Assembly: GCF_001687365.1 (NCBI RefSeq)
Contig: NZ_LGLV01000020.1
Coordinates: 98,431 to 162,430 of the forward strand
Direction of reading: 5' to 3'
From: Pararhizobium polonicum
GTDB taxonomy: Bacteria; Pseudomonadota; Alphaproteobacteria; Rhizobiales; Rhizobiaceae
Length of the DNA: 64,000 nt
Position 1 is the first letter of the stretch, and the number at the start of each line of letters is the position of its first letter. Positions 1-8,670 of this stretch are shown one piece after another. The notes under the pieces were generated by a model. It did not search any database. It was not told the origin of the DNA and was given only the letters and a program-made list of their open reading frames with translations. A program made the position numbers and the translations under genes.

Positions 1-1
1 C

Positions 2-580
2 ATCGCCATCACCGATCTGGTGCTGGCCGGTCACACGCCGAAGGAGGCGATCGGCGAGGTGGTCCGGTTTGTGCGCTACCTGGCCGACGAGGACGATATC
101 GTCATCGATCCGGAAGTCGCGCGCTCTGAAGCCGCAACCGGCTACCGTAACTTCGCGCTCGCCAATTTCATGCGTTCTTTCGGCAAACTCGATCATCCCG
201 TCGAGCATGTGCTCGGCGTCTATTTCCATCAGTGCGCGCTGGCGATGAGCTGCGTCCAGTTGGCCAAGGCCGGGCTGTTTCTCGCAGCCTCCGGTACCAA
301 TCCGCTGACCAGGCATTCCGTTGTTTCCAAGCAGCGGGCGCGGCGTATCAATGCGCTGATGCTGACCTGCGGCCACTATGACGGCTCGGGCGATTTTGCT
401 TATCGCGTCGGCCTGCCGGGCAAGAGCGGCGTCGGCGGCGGCATTCTTTGCGTCGCGCCGGGCAAGGCCTCCGTTGCCGTCTGGTCGCCGGGACTCAATC
501 ATAACGGCAATTCGCTGCTTGGGTCGCTGGCGCTGGAAATGCTTGCCAGCCGCACCGGATGGTCCGTGTTCGGCGCCTGA
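2..580 (+). CDS. glsA: Glutaminase, C-terminal part (cut by left edge)
   Basis: Deamidates L-glutamine to glutamate and ammonia in the cytoplasm. The frame is open from the left edge, so the start and the N-terminal S-x-x-K catalytic serine region lie outside the window; about 192 residues remain of a family usually near 305-310. Visible family features are [12 protein letters not shown], the YFHQCALAM segment, the GTNPLT loop and the glycine-rich GKSGVGGGI motif of the serine-dependent beta-lactamase-like fold. The gene ends 134 bp before ttcA on the same strand with no obvious terminator between them. The family call is secure; the symbol is given by homology. Confidence 0.88.
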   Translation: MAITDLVLAGHTPKEAIGEVVRFVRYLADEDDIVIDPEVARSEAATGYRNFALANFMRSFGKLDHPVEHVLGVYFHQCALAMSCVQLAKAGLFLAASGTNPLTRHSVVSKQRARRINALMLTCGHYDGSGDFAYRVGLPGKSGVGGGILCVAPGKASVAVWSPGLNHNGNSLLGSLALEMLASRTGWSVFGA

Positions 581-714
581 GTGGGGCGCTACGGAAGTTT
601 CACGTCCATCCGGGCGCATTTTCCTTGATCTTGCCGGCGGACACGGGCAAGTGCAGGGCATCGTATTCGTGCGCCGCCTTTGTGCCGTCGCGCCTTTCCA
701 TCCGGGACTTTGTC

Positions 715-1602
715 ATGGATATTGCCATTCAATCGCCGACCAAAGCAGACCTCGAAGATCTCGTGCCGGATCAAGCCGGCGACGATGTGATGCATCCGAT
801 CTTCGCAAAGATGCCGTCATCCGTCTCGTTCAACAAGCTGCGCAAGCGGTTGCTGCGGCAGGTGCGTCAGGCGATCGAGGATTTTGGCATGCTGAAAGGC
901 CAGAAGCGCTGGCTGATCGGCGTTTCCGGCGGCAAGGACAGCTACAGCCTCCTGGCCCTGCTGATGGACCTGCAATGGCGCGGCCTGCTGCCGGTCGAAC
1001 TCGTGGTCTGCAATCTCGATCAGGGACAGCCGAATTTCCCCAAGCATGTGCTGCCGGACTATCTCTCGTCGATCGGTGTCAGGCACCGCATCGAATATCG
1101 CGACACCTATTCGATCGTGAAGGAGAAGGTGCCGGCGGGCGGAACCTATTGTGCGCTCTGTTCGCGCCTGCGCCGCGGCAATCTCTACCGGATCGCCCGC
1201 GAGGAGGGCTGTGACGCGCTGGTGCTGGGGCATCATCGCGAGGATATTCTTGAGACCTTCTTCATGAATTTCTTCCACGGCGGCAGGCTGGCGACGATGC
1301 CGGCAAAGCTTCTGAACGACGAAGGCGATCTGATGGTGCTGCGGCCGCTGGCCTATGCGGCCGAGGACGATCTGGCGAAATTTGCCGCTGCGATGGAGTT
1401 TCCGATCATCCCCTGCGACCTCTGCGGTTCGCAGGACGGGCTTGAGCGCAATGCGATGAAGGCGATGCTGTCGGATATCGAGCGCCGCATGCCCGGCCGC
1501 AAGGACACGATGCTGCGGGCGCTCGGCCACGTCAATCCGTCGCATCTGCTCGACCCGAAACTGTTCGACTTCCAATCCCTCTTCGCGGAGCCCAAAGCAT
1601 GA
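715..1602 (+). CDS. ttcA: tRNA 2-thiocytidine biosynthesis protein TtcA
   Basis: ATP- and Fe-S-dependent enzyme that thiolates cytidine 32 of certain tRNAs. The 295-residue product has the PP-loop SGGKDS at residues 71-76, then two C-x-x-C motifs, CALC (146-149) and CDLC (234-237), which hold the iron-sulfur cluster in this family, and [15 protein letters not shown], also typical of TtcA. The frame is open further upstream to 559, but those residues overlap the glutaminase end and are not family-like, so the ATG at 715 is preferred although its ribosome site is weak. Its stop overlaps the next start (ATGA), indicating translational coupling. It needs an Fe-S cluster, which fits the suf, grxD and bolA genes elsewhere in the window. 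Confidence 0.93.
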   Translation: MDIAIQSPTKADLEDLVPDQAGDDVMHPIFAKMPSSVSFNKLRKRLLRQVRQAIEDFGMLKGQKRWLIGVSGGKDSYSLLALLMDLQWRGLLPVELVVCNLDQGQPNFPKHVLPDYLSSIGVRHRIEYRDTYSIVKEKVPAGGTYCALCSRLRRGNLYRIAREEGCDALVLGHHREDILETFFMNFFHGGRLATMPAKLLNDEGDLMVLRPLAYAAEDDLAKFAAAMEFPIIPCDLCGSQDGLERNAMKAMLSDIERRMPGRKDTMLRALGHVNPSHLLDPKLFDFQSLFAEPKA

Positions 1603-2423
1603 CATCTGCCATCGATATCGCCGCCATCGCCAACATCCTGCAGGAGGCCGCGGCCAAGGAAATCCTACCGCGTTTCCGCAACCTCGGCGCGGGCGACGTG
1701 CGGATGAAGTCGGAAGCCATCGATCTGGTGACGGAAGCCGACGAGGCGGCGGAGCGGCTGATCAAGGCGCGGATGGCAGAGGTTTCTCCGGATGCGCTGT
1801 TCGTCGGCGAGGAATCGGTCGCTGCCGATCCGGCGCTGCTCAGCCGTCTGGCTGGTGCCGATCTCGCCATCGTCGTCGATCCGATCGACGGTACCTTCAA
1901 CTATGCCGCTGGCATGCCGTTGTTCGGCGTCATGGCCGCCGTCGTCGCCAAGGGCGAAACCGTCGCGGGCATCATCTACGATCCGATGGGCAATGACTGG
2001 GTGATTGCCGAAAAGGGCTCCGGGTCCTGGCTTTGCAAGGCCGACGGCTCGCAGGAGCGTCTTGCCACCGTGCCGTCCGTACCGCTCGAAAGCCTTGTCG
2101 GCTGCGCCTCCACCGGCTTCTATTCGCCGGAAAACCGCCGCATCGTCATGGGCAACATGGCCAAGGTGCGCATCGCCACCAGCTATCGCTGCGCGGCCCA
2201 TGAATACCGCGCCTTTGCCGCCGGGCATTTCCACTTCCTGACCTATCAGAAACTGATGCCCTGGGATCATCTGGCCGGCACGCTGATCGCTCAGGAAGCC
2301 GGTGCCTATGCCGCCCGGTTCGATGGCTCGCCCTATCTGCCGCATCATGTCGATGGCGGCCTGCTGCTGGCGTCCGACAAGGATTGCTGGGACATGCTGC
2401 GCCGTGAGGTGTTTACCGTCTGA
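1599..2423 (+). CDS. Inositol monophosphatase family protein
   Basis: Metal-dependent phosphatase of the IMPase/FIG superfamily, 274 residues. Metal-site motifs are in order: GEES at 70-73, DPIDGTF at 94-100 and WDHLAG at 222-227. Family members hydrolyse inositol phosphates, histidinol phosphate, 3'-phosphoadenosine 5'-phosphate or fructose-1,6-bisphosphate; the sequence alone does not decide the substrate. The ATG overlaps the ttcA stop by four bases, so the two are probably co-translated. A strong hairpin terminator follows 25 bp after the stop. A histidinol-phosphatase role is possible, as in some Actinobacteria, but no his genes are nearby. Confidence 0.88.
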   Translation: MTSAIDIAAIANILQEAAAKEILPRFRNLGAGDVRMKSEAIDLVTEADEAAERLIKARMAEVSPDALFVGEESVAADPALLSRLAGADLAIVVDPIDGTFNYAAGMPLFGVMAAVVAKGETVAGIIYDPMGNDWVIAEKGSGSWLCKADGSQERLATVPSVPLESLVGCASTGFYSPENRRIVMGNMAKVRIATSYRCAAHEYRAFAAGHFHFLTYQKLMPWDHLAGTLIAQEAGAYAARFDGSPYLPHHVDGGLLLASDKDCWDMLRREVFTV

Positions 2424-2448
2424 CTGCCAGAAGACGGCAGCGCATAGA

Positions 2449-2486
2449 AAAGGCCCGCTCAGTGTTCATTCACTGAGCGGGCCTTT
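2449..2486. terminator. Bidirectional rho-independent terminator
   Basis: A perfect 16-bp stem (AAAGGCCCGCTCAGTG and its complement) with the 6-base loop TTCATT lies between the convergent IMPase-like gene and the MFS gene ending at 2515. A-rich and T-rich stem ends let it work on both strands. Confidence 0.85.
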
Positions 2487-2514
2487 CCATTTCGGGTTTC
2501 AGCGTTTCAGCGGA

Positions 2515-3801
2515 TTACATATGTCCGCCGCCAGCTTCAAGCTTGGCGGTGTCGTCGCCCGGGTGGGTGAAGAGCTTGCCTTTTTCCGCCCAGAGGACTG
2601 CAAGGATCGTCAATACGCCGAAGAGGGTAAAGCCGGCAAACAGCGGCTGGACCGTGCCGTTGAACATTTGCCCGACGGCGCCGCCGATCAGTGCGCCGCC
2701 GGTGGTGGAGACGAAGCCGGTGATCGCGGTTGCCGTTCCCGCCAGATGCCCCATCGGCTCGAGGCTGATGGCGGTGAAATTGGTGGCGATGACGGCGAAC
2801 ATCATCAAGAGAACGGAGAACAGCAGGTAGGCGAGCAGGAAGTCTGGCTTGCCGCCCAGCGAAATCAGCAGACCGGCGCCGGAGAGCAGCGTGAACAGGA
2901 TCATCGCCACATGCGAGATGCGCCGCATGCCGAAGCTGCGGACGAAGTAGCCATTGGCGAAATTGGCAACGGCGATGCCGCCGGCGGTTCCGGCAAAGGC
3001 GATCGGCAGCCAGTCGCCAAGGCCATAGACCTCGCCGAAGATCTGCTGGACGGTGACGATATAGGCGCAGATGACGGCGGTGAACAGCGTCAGGCCGATC
3101 ATGTAGCCGCAGGTGACGCGGTTGGTCAGAACGGTGCGGAAGCCCGAGACGACCGATGCCACCGATAGCGGCAGGCGTTCTTCCTTCGGCAGCGACTCCT
3201 GCAGGCGCATGGCTGCCCAGACAAAGAGGATGGCGCCGATGCCGCCGAGCAGGATGAAGATCCAGTGCCAGTTTGCGTAATAGATGACGGCCTGGCCGAG
3301 CGAGGGGGCGACGATCGGCACGATCATGAAGACGATCATCACATAGGACATGACGCGGGCCATTTCGCGGCCGCCGAAACAGTCGCGGACAACAGCCATG
3401 GTGGTGATTCGAACCGCGGCCGCGCCGATGCCCTGCACGAAGCGCAGGAGCAGCAGCATTTCAAAGCTCTGGGTTGCCGCCGCTCCAAGCATGGTCAGCG
3501 TGAAGAAGGCGAGACCGGCCAAGAGGATATTGCGGCGGCCGAATGTGTCGGACAAACTGCCGAAGACGATCTGCGAGCAGCCGAAGCCGAGAAAGAAGAC
3601 GCCGATGACCAGCTGCGTGTCGTTGGTGTTGGCGACGTTGAGCGAGTGGCCGATGGCGGGCAGGGCCGGCAGCATGATGTCGATCGCGACCGCAACGCTT
3701 GCGGTCATCAGAGCGATGGTGATGACGAATTCGAAGAAGCCGAGGCCTATTCGGGACGATCCGATATTTTCGATGTGTTCGGTGGCCGTGGTGGTGGACA
3801 T
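2515..3801 (-). CDS. Bcr/CflA-type MFS drug exporter (second copy)
   Basis: Inner-membrane proton-driven antiporter of the major facilitator superfamily, drug-resistance transporter group, 428 residues with about 12 membrane segments. The N-half shows IDIMLPALPAIG, typical of Bcr/CflA, and the loop-2 motif GSLSDTFGRR; RFVQGIGAAAVR is the family's helix-4/5 region. The frame is open well upstream, but that stretch overlaps the neighbouring exporter gene and is not membrane-like, so the ATG at 3801 (MSTTTATE) is chosen. It lies 38 bp downstream of a paralogous exporter in the same direction, so the two are probably one operon from a tandem duplication. Substrate unknown; bicyclomycin, sulfonamides or chloramphenicol are family precedents. 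Confidence 0.86.
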   Translation of the reverse strand: MSTTTATEHIENIGSSRIGLGFFEFVITIALMTASVAVAIDIMLPALPAIGHSLNVANTNDTQLVIGVFFLGFGCSQIVFGSLSDTFGRRNILLAGLAFFTLTMLGAAATQSFEMLLLLRFVQGIGAAAVRITTMAVVRDCFGGREMARVMSYVMIVFMIVPIVAPSLGQAVIYYANWHWIFILLGGIGAILFVWAAMRLQESLPKEERLPLSVASVVSGFRTVLTNRVTCGYMIGLTLFTAVICAYIVTVQQIFGEVYGLGDWLPIAFAGTAGGIAVANFANGYFVRSFGMRRISHVAMILFTLLSGAGLLISLGGKPDFLLAYLLFSVLLMMFAVIATNFTAISLEPMGHLAGTATAITGFVSTTGGALIGGAVGQMFNGTVQPLFAGFTLFGVLTILAVLWAEKGKLFTHPGDDTAKLEAGGGHM

Positions 3802-3839
3802 GAAGGAACCTATGAAAGTCTTGGGGGTGACGGAAGCCG

Positions 3840-5075
3840 TCAGATAGATGGATTGTGCGGGCTGAAAAGCTTGCCCTTCTCGGCAACGAGCACGAAAATC
3901 AGACCGATGACGGATACGGTCAGGAATCCGATCGCCAGCGGTGTGACCGTGCCGTCGAAAGCCTGGCCGATCAGCGCGCCGATGGAGGCGCCGCCGATCG
4001 TCTGGGTAAAGCCCAGCACGGACGATGCCGTTCCGGCGACGTGACCGAGCGGCTCCATCGCCATGGCGTTGAAATTGGGGCCGATCAGGCCGAACTGGAA
4101 CATGGCCGAAGCGTAGAGCAGGATGAAAAGCCAGAACGGAAGCGTTCCGAAGATCGACGCCACGGCCCAGATCATGCTCGCGATCGTGAAGCCGATCAGG
4201 GCACCGTGCGACAGGCGGCGCATGCCGTAGCGCTTGACCAGCCGTGAGTTGGTGAAGGACGCGATCGCCATCATGCCGGCAAAGCCTGCAAAGACCAGCG
4301 GAAACCAGTGGCCCAGGCCATAGATGCCGACGAGGATCTGCTGTGAGGAATTGATGAAGCCGAACAGCGAGCCGAAGATGAACGACGCGGCCAGCGAGTA
4401 ACAAAGCGAGACGCGGTTGGTCAACACGATGCGGAAGCCGGCCAGGATGGACGTCACGGTGAACGGCCGGCGATGTTCGATAGACAGCGTTTCCGGCAGG
4501 CGTAGTGCCACCATCGTTGCCACCAGCAGCGCAAACACGCAGATGACGACGAAGATCATATGCCATTCGGCAAAGATCATGATCAGCTGGCCGATGCTGG
4601 GGGCGATGACCGGCACGATCATGAAGACCATCATGACCAGCGACATGACTTCGGCCATCATCCGGCCGCCATAGACGTCGCGCACGATCGAGACGGTGAT
4701 GACGCGGGTGGCGGCGGCACCAATACCCTGCATGAAGCGCAGTGCCAGAAGTCCGGAAAAGGACGGCACGAAGACGATGGCGAGCGCACAGAGCGCATAG
4801 ATGCCAATGCCGCCGAGAAGCGGCAGCTTGCGGCCGAATCGATCGGACAGCGGGCCGAAGAACAGCTGCGCGCAGCCCATGCCGATGAGATAGGCGGTGA
4901 TCACATATTGGCGCGTGTTTTCATCGACAACACCGAGACTGGCGCCGATCTCCTGCAGACCGGGCAGCATGATGTCGATCGAAATCGCATTGATGGCCAT
5001 CAGCAGCGCCATCAGGGCAATGAATTGTGGTTTTGACAAAGCCGGGATACCCGGTGCTTCGGATGTTATGGTCAT
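3840..5075 (-). CDS. Bcr/CflA-type MFS drug exporter (first copy)
   Basis: A 411-residue, 12-helix major facilitator. It has ISIDIMLPGLQEIG, the loop-2 motif GPLSDRFGRK and LRFMQGIGAAATR, aligning along its length with the adjacent exporter, so the pair is a divergent tandem duplication. The ATG at 5075 (MTITSEAP) has AGGAAA about nine bases upstream; a 17-codon upstream extension lacks that support. It is first in the two-gene transcript. A possible -10 TATAAT is seen on the minus strand at 5179-5174, with a poor -35. Substrate unknown. The two copies could form distinct pumps or one regulated unit; no regulator gene is adjacent. Confidence 0.86.
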   Translation of the reverse strand: MTITSEAPGIPALSKPQFIALMALLMAINAISIDIMLPGLQEIGASLGVVDENTRQYVITAYLIGMGCAQLFFGPLSDRFGRKLPLLGGIGIYALCALAIVFVPSFSGLLALRFMQGIGAAATRVITVSIVRDVYGGRMMAEVMSLVMMVFMIVPVIAPSIGQLIMIFAEWHMIFVVICVFALLVATMVALRLPETLSIEHRRPFTVTSILAGFRIVLTNRVSLCYSLAASFIFGSLFGFINSSQQILVGIYGLGHWFPLVFAGFAGMMAIASFTNSRLVKRYGMRRLSHGALIGFTIASMIWAVASIFGTLPFWLFILLYASAMFQFGLIGPNFNAMAMEPLGHVAGTASSVLGFTQTIGGASIGALIGQAFDGTVTPLAIGFLTVSVIGLIFVLVAEKGKLFSPHNPSI

Positions 5076-5447
5076 CGGGATAGTTTCCTGGCGGACGTGC
5101 CGGGCGCCTGAAACCGGAAACGGCAATGTTTCCCGGATGGATCAGGCGCAGATGAAAATGCTGGAGCCAGCGTATTATATATGCGGTTGGAAGCGCGGCT
5201 CCGAAGCGCTTTCAAGACAGAAACCGGTCCAGCCGGGTTTGGAAGAGCGCAGGCAAGATCGTGCCGGCGGCAACTGGGATAGAGGGAGGTCAGGAGGATA
5301 TGATCCGGCCTCGTTCAATGGCGCAGAAACCTGCACTGCGCGTGCATACTCCCAACATCGCGACTGGCTTGTGACAGTGGCTCATATTGGTTCCGGCTGA
5401 TAAAGGCTGCGCAATATTAGTCAGTCATCACAATCTGCCGGAATCAA
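5076..5447. other. Intergenic region before the exporter pair
   Basis: About 370 bases between the divergent promoter side of the exporters and the terminator of grxD. No convincing gene. It carries a minus-strand TATAAT at 5179-5174 and, on the plus strand, two purine-rich ribosome-site-like strings (GGGAGG at 5284-5289, AGGAGG at 5292-5297) just before a 24-codon open frame starting at 5300. That mini-ORF is unsupported by anything else. Confidence 0.5.
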
Positions 5448-5471
5448 AAAAAGGCGGTGACCCGCCTTTTT
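5448..5471 (-). terminator. Terminator after grxD
   Basis: On the minus strand a 10-bp stem (AAAAAGGCGG pairing with CCGCCTTTTT) with a 4-base loop is followed by a T tract, 29 bp after the grxD stop: a classic intrinsic terminator. Confidence 0.85.
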
Positions 5472-5499
5472 CAGCTGCCACTGTGGCCGAATTCAGGTT

Positions 5500-5835
5500 T
5501 CAGGCTGCGCCCTTGACGGCGATGCCCTGTTCCTCGAAATGCGACTGGAGTTCGCCAGCCTGGAACATTTCACGGACGATATCGCATCCGCCGATGAATT
5601 CGCCCTTGATGTAGAGCTGCGGGATGGTCGGCCAGTTGGAATAGTCCTTGATGCCTTGGCGAAGATCCGCATCGGCGAGCACATTGATGCCCTTGTAGTC
5701 GACGCCGATATAATCGAGCATCTGGACCACCTGGCCGGAGAACCCACACTGGGGGAACTGGGGGGTGCCCTTCATGAAAAGAACGACATCGTTGCTCTTC
5801 ACTTCATTGGCGATGAAATCGTTGATACCGCTCAT
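5500..5835 (-). CDS. grxD: Monothiol glutaredoxin, Grx4 family
   Basis: CGFS-type glutaredoxin of 111 residues that binds a bridging [2Fe-2S] cluster with glutathione and passes clusters to acceptors, often with BolA. The CGFS motif is at residues 30-33, followed by [20 protein letters not shown], the glutathione-binding TIPQ loop and GGCD. Full length for the family, no extra domains. It lies downstream of bolA and purL on the same strand, 166 bp after bolA, and ends in a strong terminator. The GrxD-BolA pairing supports a role in Fe-S trafficking or iron signalling, consistent with the suf operon in this window. Confidence 0.95.
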   Translation of the reverse strand: MSGINDFIANEVKSNDVVLFMKGTPQFPQCGFSGQVVQMLDYIGVDYKGINVLADADLRQGIKDYSNWPTIPQLYIKGEFIGGCDIVREMFQAGELQSHFEEQGIAVKGAA

Positions 5836-6001
5836 GTCGTAGTCCTTCCTGCTCCCGCTTCAAGGGTCGGGGGTGTCGATCTCTGTTAGATAACATGCGC
5901 GCCGGTGATTTTCATCACCCGTTCGCAACAAAAATTGATGACTTGCAGGCCGGCAACAGGTCGGCACTCAAGTTTTACGGACGTCCAGTGTCAGCCTGCC
6001 T

Positions 6002-6235
6002 TCATTCCGGTGCGGAAGTCTGAAGGGCCAGGGCATGGAGAACACCCCCCATATTGCCCTTCAGCGCGTTGTAGACCATCTGGTGCTGCTGCACCCGGCT
6101 TTTGCCGCGAAAGGCTTCCGCCACGACTTCGGCCGCATAATGATCGCCGTCGCCGGCCAGATCCCGGATTGTCACCTTTGCGCCGGGAATGCCCGACTTG
6201 ATCATGTCTTCGATATCGCCAGGTGCCATCGGCAT
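6002..6235 (-). CDS. bolA: BolA family protein (IbaG/YrbA-like)
   Basis: Small partner of CGFS glutaredoxins, 77 residues. GAKVTIRDLAGDGDHYAAEVVAEAF and KSRVQQHQMVYNALKG are the core of the BolA class II KH-like fold, with the conserved histidine in RVQQHQMVY that can ligate a shared [2Fe-2S] cluster. It starts 17 bp after the purL stop, so it is very likely on the purL transcript. The short form without an N-terminal extension is closer to IbaG than to stress-induced BolA. The bolA symbol is the usual rhizobial label. Confidence 0.92.
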   Translation of the reverse strand: MPMAPGDIEDMIKSGIPGAKVTIRDLAGDGDHYAAEVVAEAFRGKSRVQQHQMVYNALKGNMGGVLHALALQTSAPE

Positions 6236-6252
6236 GGTCTGTACTCCCTGAA

Positions 6253-8487
6253 TTACTCGGCGGCGATCAGTGTTTCGCCGTCCATGAAATCAGGGAACCA
6301 TGATTCATGGGCCGAGCGCAATTGCAGAATTGCAAGCGGCTTGGCTGTGCCAAGCACGAGCTCGGTGCCGCCGGTGCTGCCGATGGAAGGCGCGGCCACG
6401 CCTGCGGCTTGCGCCCGCTCGGCCACAAGTGCCGCATGTTCCGGCTTCACGGTGACGACATAGCGGCCCTGATCCTCGCCGAAGAAGACCGGGATCGGAT
6501 CGTGGCCGGCAACCGCCGAAACCTTGGCGCCGATACCCGACGCCATCGCCATTTCGGCAACGGCCAGCGCCAGGCCGCCCGAGGAGCAATCATGCACGGC
6601 AGTGGTCAGGCCATCGGTGATCAGCCCGCGGACGAAATCGCCGGTCTTGCGCTCATGAGCGAGATCGACATGCGGGGCAGGGCCATCGGTACGGCCGTGG
6701 ATGTCGCGCAGATAAACCGACTGGCCGAGATGCGTTCCAAGCCCTTCGGGTGCGCCGACGAGCAGGATGGTCTCGCCTTCCGCCGCAAAGCGGATACGCG
6801 CCATCTGCGACCAGTCGCCAAGCAGGCCGACGCCGCCGATCGTCGGGGTCGGCAGGATGCCCTGACCGTTGGTTTCGTTGTAGAGCGAGACATTGCCGGA
6901 AACGATCGGGAAATCGAGTGCGCGGCAGGCTTCGCCGATGCCCTTGATGGCATGAACCAGCTGGCTCATGATTTCCGGGCGTTCCGGATTGCCGAAATTG
7001 AGGTTGTCGGTGGCCGCCAGCGGCAGTGCGCCGGTCGCGGTGATATTACGCCAGCATTCGGCCACGGCCTGCTTGCCGCCTTCGAACGGGTCGGCCTCGA
7101 CATAACGGGGCGTCACGTCGGAGGAGAAGGCCAGCGCCTTGGTCGGATGGCCTTCGACGCGCACGACACCGGCGTCACCGCCGGGAAGCTGCAGCGAATT
7201 GCCCTGGATCAGCGTGTCGTACTGCTCGTAAACCCAGCGGCGCGAGGAGTTGTTGGCGGAGCCCACCAGCGCCAGGACGGCATCGGCGACATTGGCCTGC
7301 GGCACATCGCCGGCAGCCAATGGGGCTGCGGCGGTGGCTGGCGTCCAGGGGCGGTCGTATTCCGGTGCCTGATCACCCAGATCCTTGATCGGCAGGTTGG
7401 CGACTTCCTCGCCCTGATGCAGCACGCGGAACCGCAGGTCGTCGGTTGTCTTGCCGACGATGGCGAAATCCAGACCCCATTTGACGAAGATCGCCTTGGC
7501 GATCTCTTCCTTGGCGGGCTCAAGCACCATGAGCATGCGCTCCTGGCTTTCCGACAGCATCATTTCATAGGCCGTCATGCGCTCTTCGCGCACCGGCACC
7601 TTGTCCAGTTCCAGCTCGATGCCGAGGTCGCCCTTGGCGCCCATTTCGACGGCCGAGCAGGTGAGGCCAGCGGCACCCATGTCCTGAATGGCGATGACCG
7701 CACCGGTCTTCATCAGTTCGAGGCAGGCTTCGAGCAGGCATTTTTCGGTGAAGGGGTCTCCGACCTGCACGGTCGGACGCTTCTCTTCGATCGATTCGTC
7801 GAACTCGGCCGAGGCCATGGTCGCGCCGCCGACGCCATCGCGGCCGGTCTTGGCGCCGAGATAGACGACCGGCAGGCCGACGCCCTTGGCTTCCGACAGG
7901 AAGATCGCATCCGACTTGGCAAGGCCTGCAGCAAAGGCATTGACGAGGATATTGCCGTTATAGCGGGCGTCGAACTCGACTTCGCCGCCGACCGTCGGCA
8001 CGCCGAACGAGTTGCCGTAACCGCCGACGCCGGCAACGACGCCGGAGACGAGATGGCGGGTCTTGGGATGATCCGGCGAACCGAAGCGCAGCGCGTTCAT
8101 CGCCGCGATCGGACGGGCGCCCATGGTGAAGACGTCACGCAGGATGCCGCCGACACCGGTCGCAGCGCCCTGATAGGGCTCGATATAGGACGGATGATTG
8201 TGGCTCTCCATCTTGAAGACCACGACGTCGCCATCGTCGATATCGACGACGCCGGCGTTCTCGCCCGGTCCCTGGATAACGCGCGGGCCGGTGGTCGGCA
8301 GCGTGCGCAGCCATTTCTTCGAGGACTTGTAGGAGCAGTGCTCGTTCCACATGGCCGAGAAGATGCCGAGTTCCGTAAAGCTCGGCTCGCGGCCGATCAG
8401 GTCCAGAATGCGCTGATACTCATCCGGCTTCAGGCCGTGCGAGGCAATCAACTCGGGGGTGATGGGGCGGGTATTGGAAATGGTCAT
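6253..8487 (-). CDS. purL: Phosphoribosylformylglycinamidine synthase subunit PurL
   Basis: ATP-dependent large subunit of FGAM synthase, the fourth step of purine synthesis; it takes ammonia from PurQ and is bridged by PurS. The 744-residue product is the small PurL type found with separate PurQ and PurS, both encoded at 11.5-12.7 kb. Family motifs are [14 protein letters not shown], the [11 protein letters not shown]/Mg site, [18 protein letters not shown] and [11 protein letters not shown]. The ATG at 8487 (MTISNTRP) is chosen because the 36 upstream residues are not family-like. purL and purQ are not adjacent: a regulator, DUF1127, arsC and a lipoprotein lie between them. purL is followed closely by bolA. 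Confidence 0.97.
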   Translation of the reverse strand: MTISNTRPITPELIASHGLKPDEYQRILDLIGREPSFTELGIFSAMWNEHCSYKSSKKWLRTLPTTGPRVIQGPGENAGVVDIDDGDVVVFKMESHNHPSYIEPYQGAATGVGGILRDVFTMGARPIAAMNALRFGSPDHPKTRHLVSGVVAGVGGYGNSFGVPTVGGEVEFDARYNGNILVNAFAAGLAKSDAIFLSEAKGVGLPVVYLGAKTGRDGVGGATMASAEFDESIEEKRPTVQVGDPFTEKCLLEACLELMKTGAVIAIQDMGAAGLTCSAVEMGAKGDLGIELELDKVPVREERMTAYEMMLSESQERMLMVLEPAKEEIAKAIFVKWGLDFAIVGKTTDDLRFRVLHQGEEVANLPIKDLGDQAPEYDRPWTPATAAAPLAAGDVPQANVADAVLALVGSANNSSRRWVYEQYDTLIQGNSLQLPGGDAGVVRVEGHPTKALAFSSDVTPRYVEADPFEGGKQAVAECWRNITATGALPLAATDNLNFGNPERPEIMSQLVHAIKGIGEACRALDFPIVSGNVSLYNETNGQGILPTPTIGGVGLLGDWSQMARIRFAAEGETILLVGAPEGLGTHLGQSVYLRDIHGRTDGPAPHVDLAHERKTGDFVRGLITDGLTTAVHDCSSGGLALAVAEMAMASGIGAKVSAVAGHDPIPVFFGEDQGRYVVTVKPEHAALVAERAQAAGVAAPSIGSTGGTELVLGTAKPLAILQLRSAHESWFPDFMDGETLIAAE

Positions 8488-8617
8488 CGTGGTCCATTCG
8501 GTCCGTTGGAGCATCCCGGACGGCGTCAGAGCCGATTGCGTGCAGGGCTGCGTCAAAACAAAGAGATCGCGTCGGCGTTTCTTTAGCCGATGCACTTCCG
8601 GGATGCGACAGGAAAAT

Positions 8618-8652
8618 GGCGAGAAAGCACAGGAGATCGTGTGCTTTTCGCC
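8618..8652 (-). terminator. Probable terminator after the MocR gene
   Basis: On the minus strand GGCGAAAAGCAC pairs with GTGCTTTCTCGCC (one bulged base) around a 10-base loop, followed by ATTTTCC, starting 18 bp after the stop of the MocR-like gene. The T tract is short, so termination strength is uncertain. Confidence 0.5.
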
Positions 8653-8670
8653 GATAAAGTCAGCTTTCGT

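Noticed and set aside
3802..4566. N-terminal extension of the second exporter gene
   Set aside because: It overlaps the coding part of the first exporter in another frame and lacks membrane character; the ATG at 3801 gives the normal family length.
6307..8586. Long open frame opposite purL on the plus strand (about 760 codons)
   Set aside because: Shadow of purL; composition is rich in R, A, G and H with no domain.
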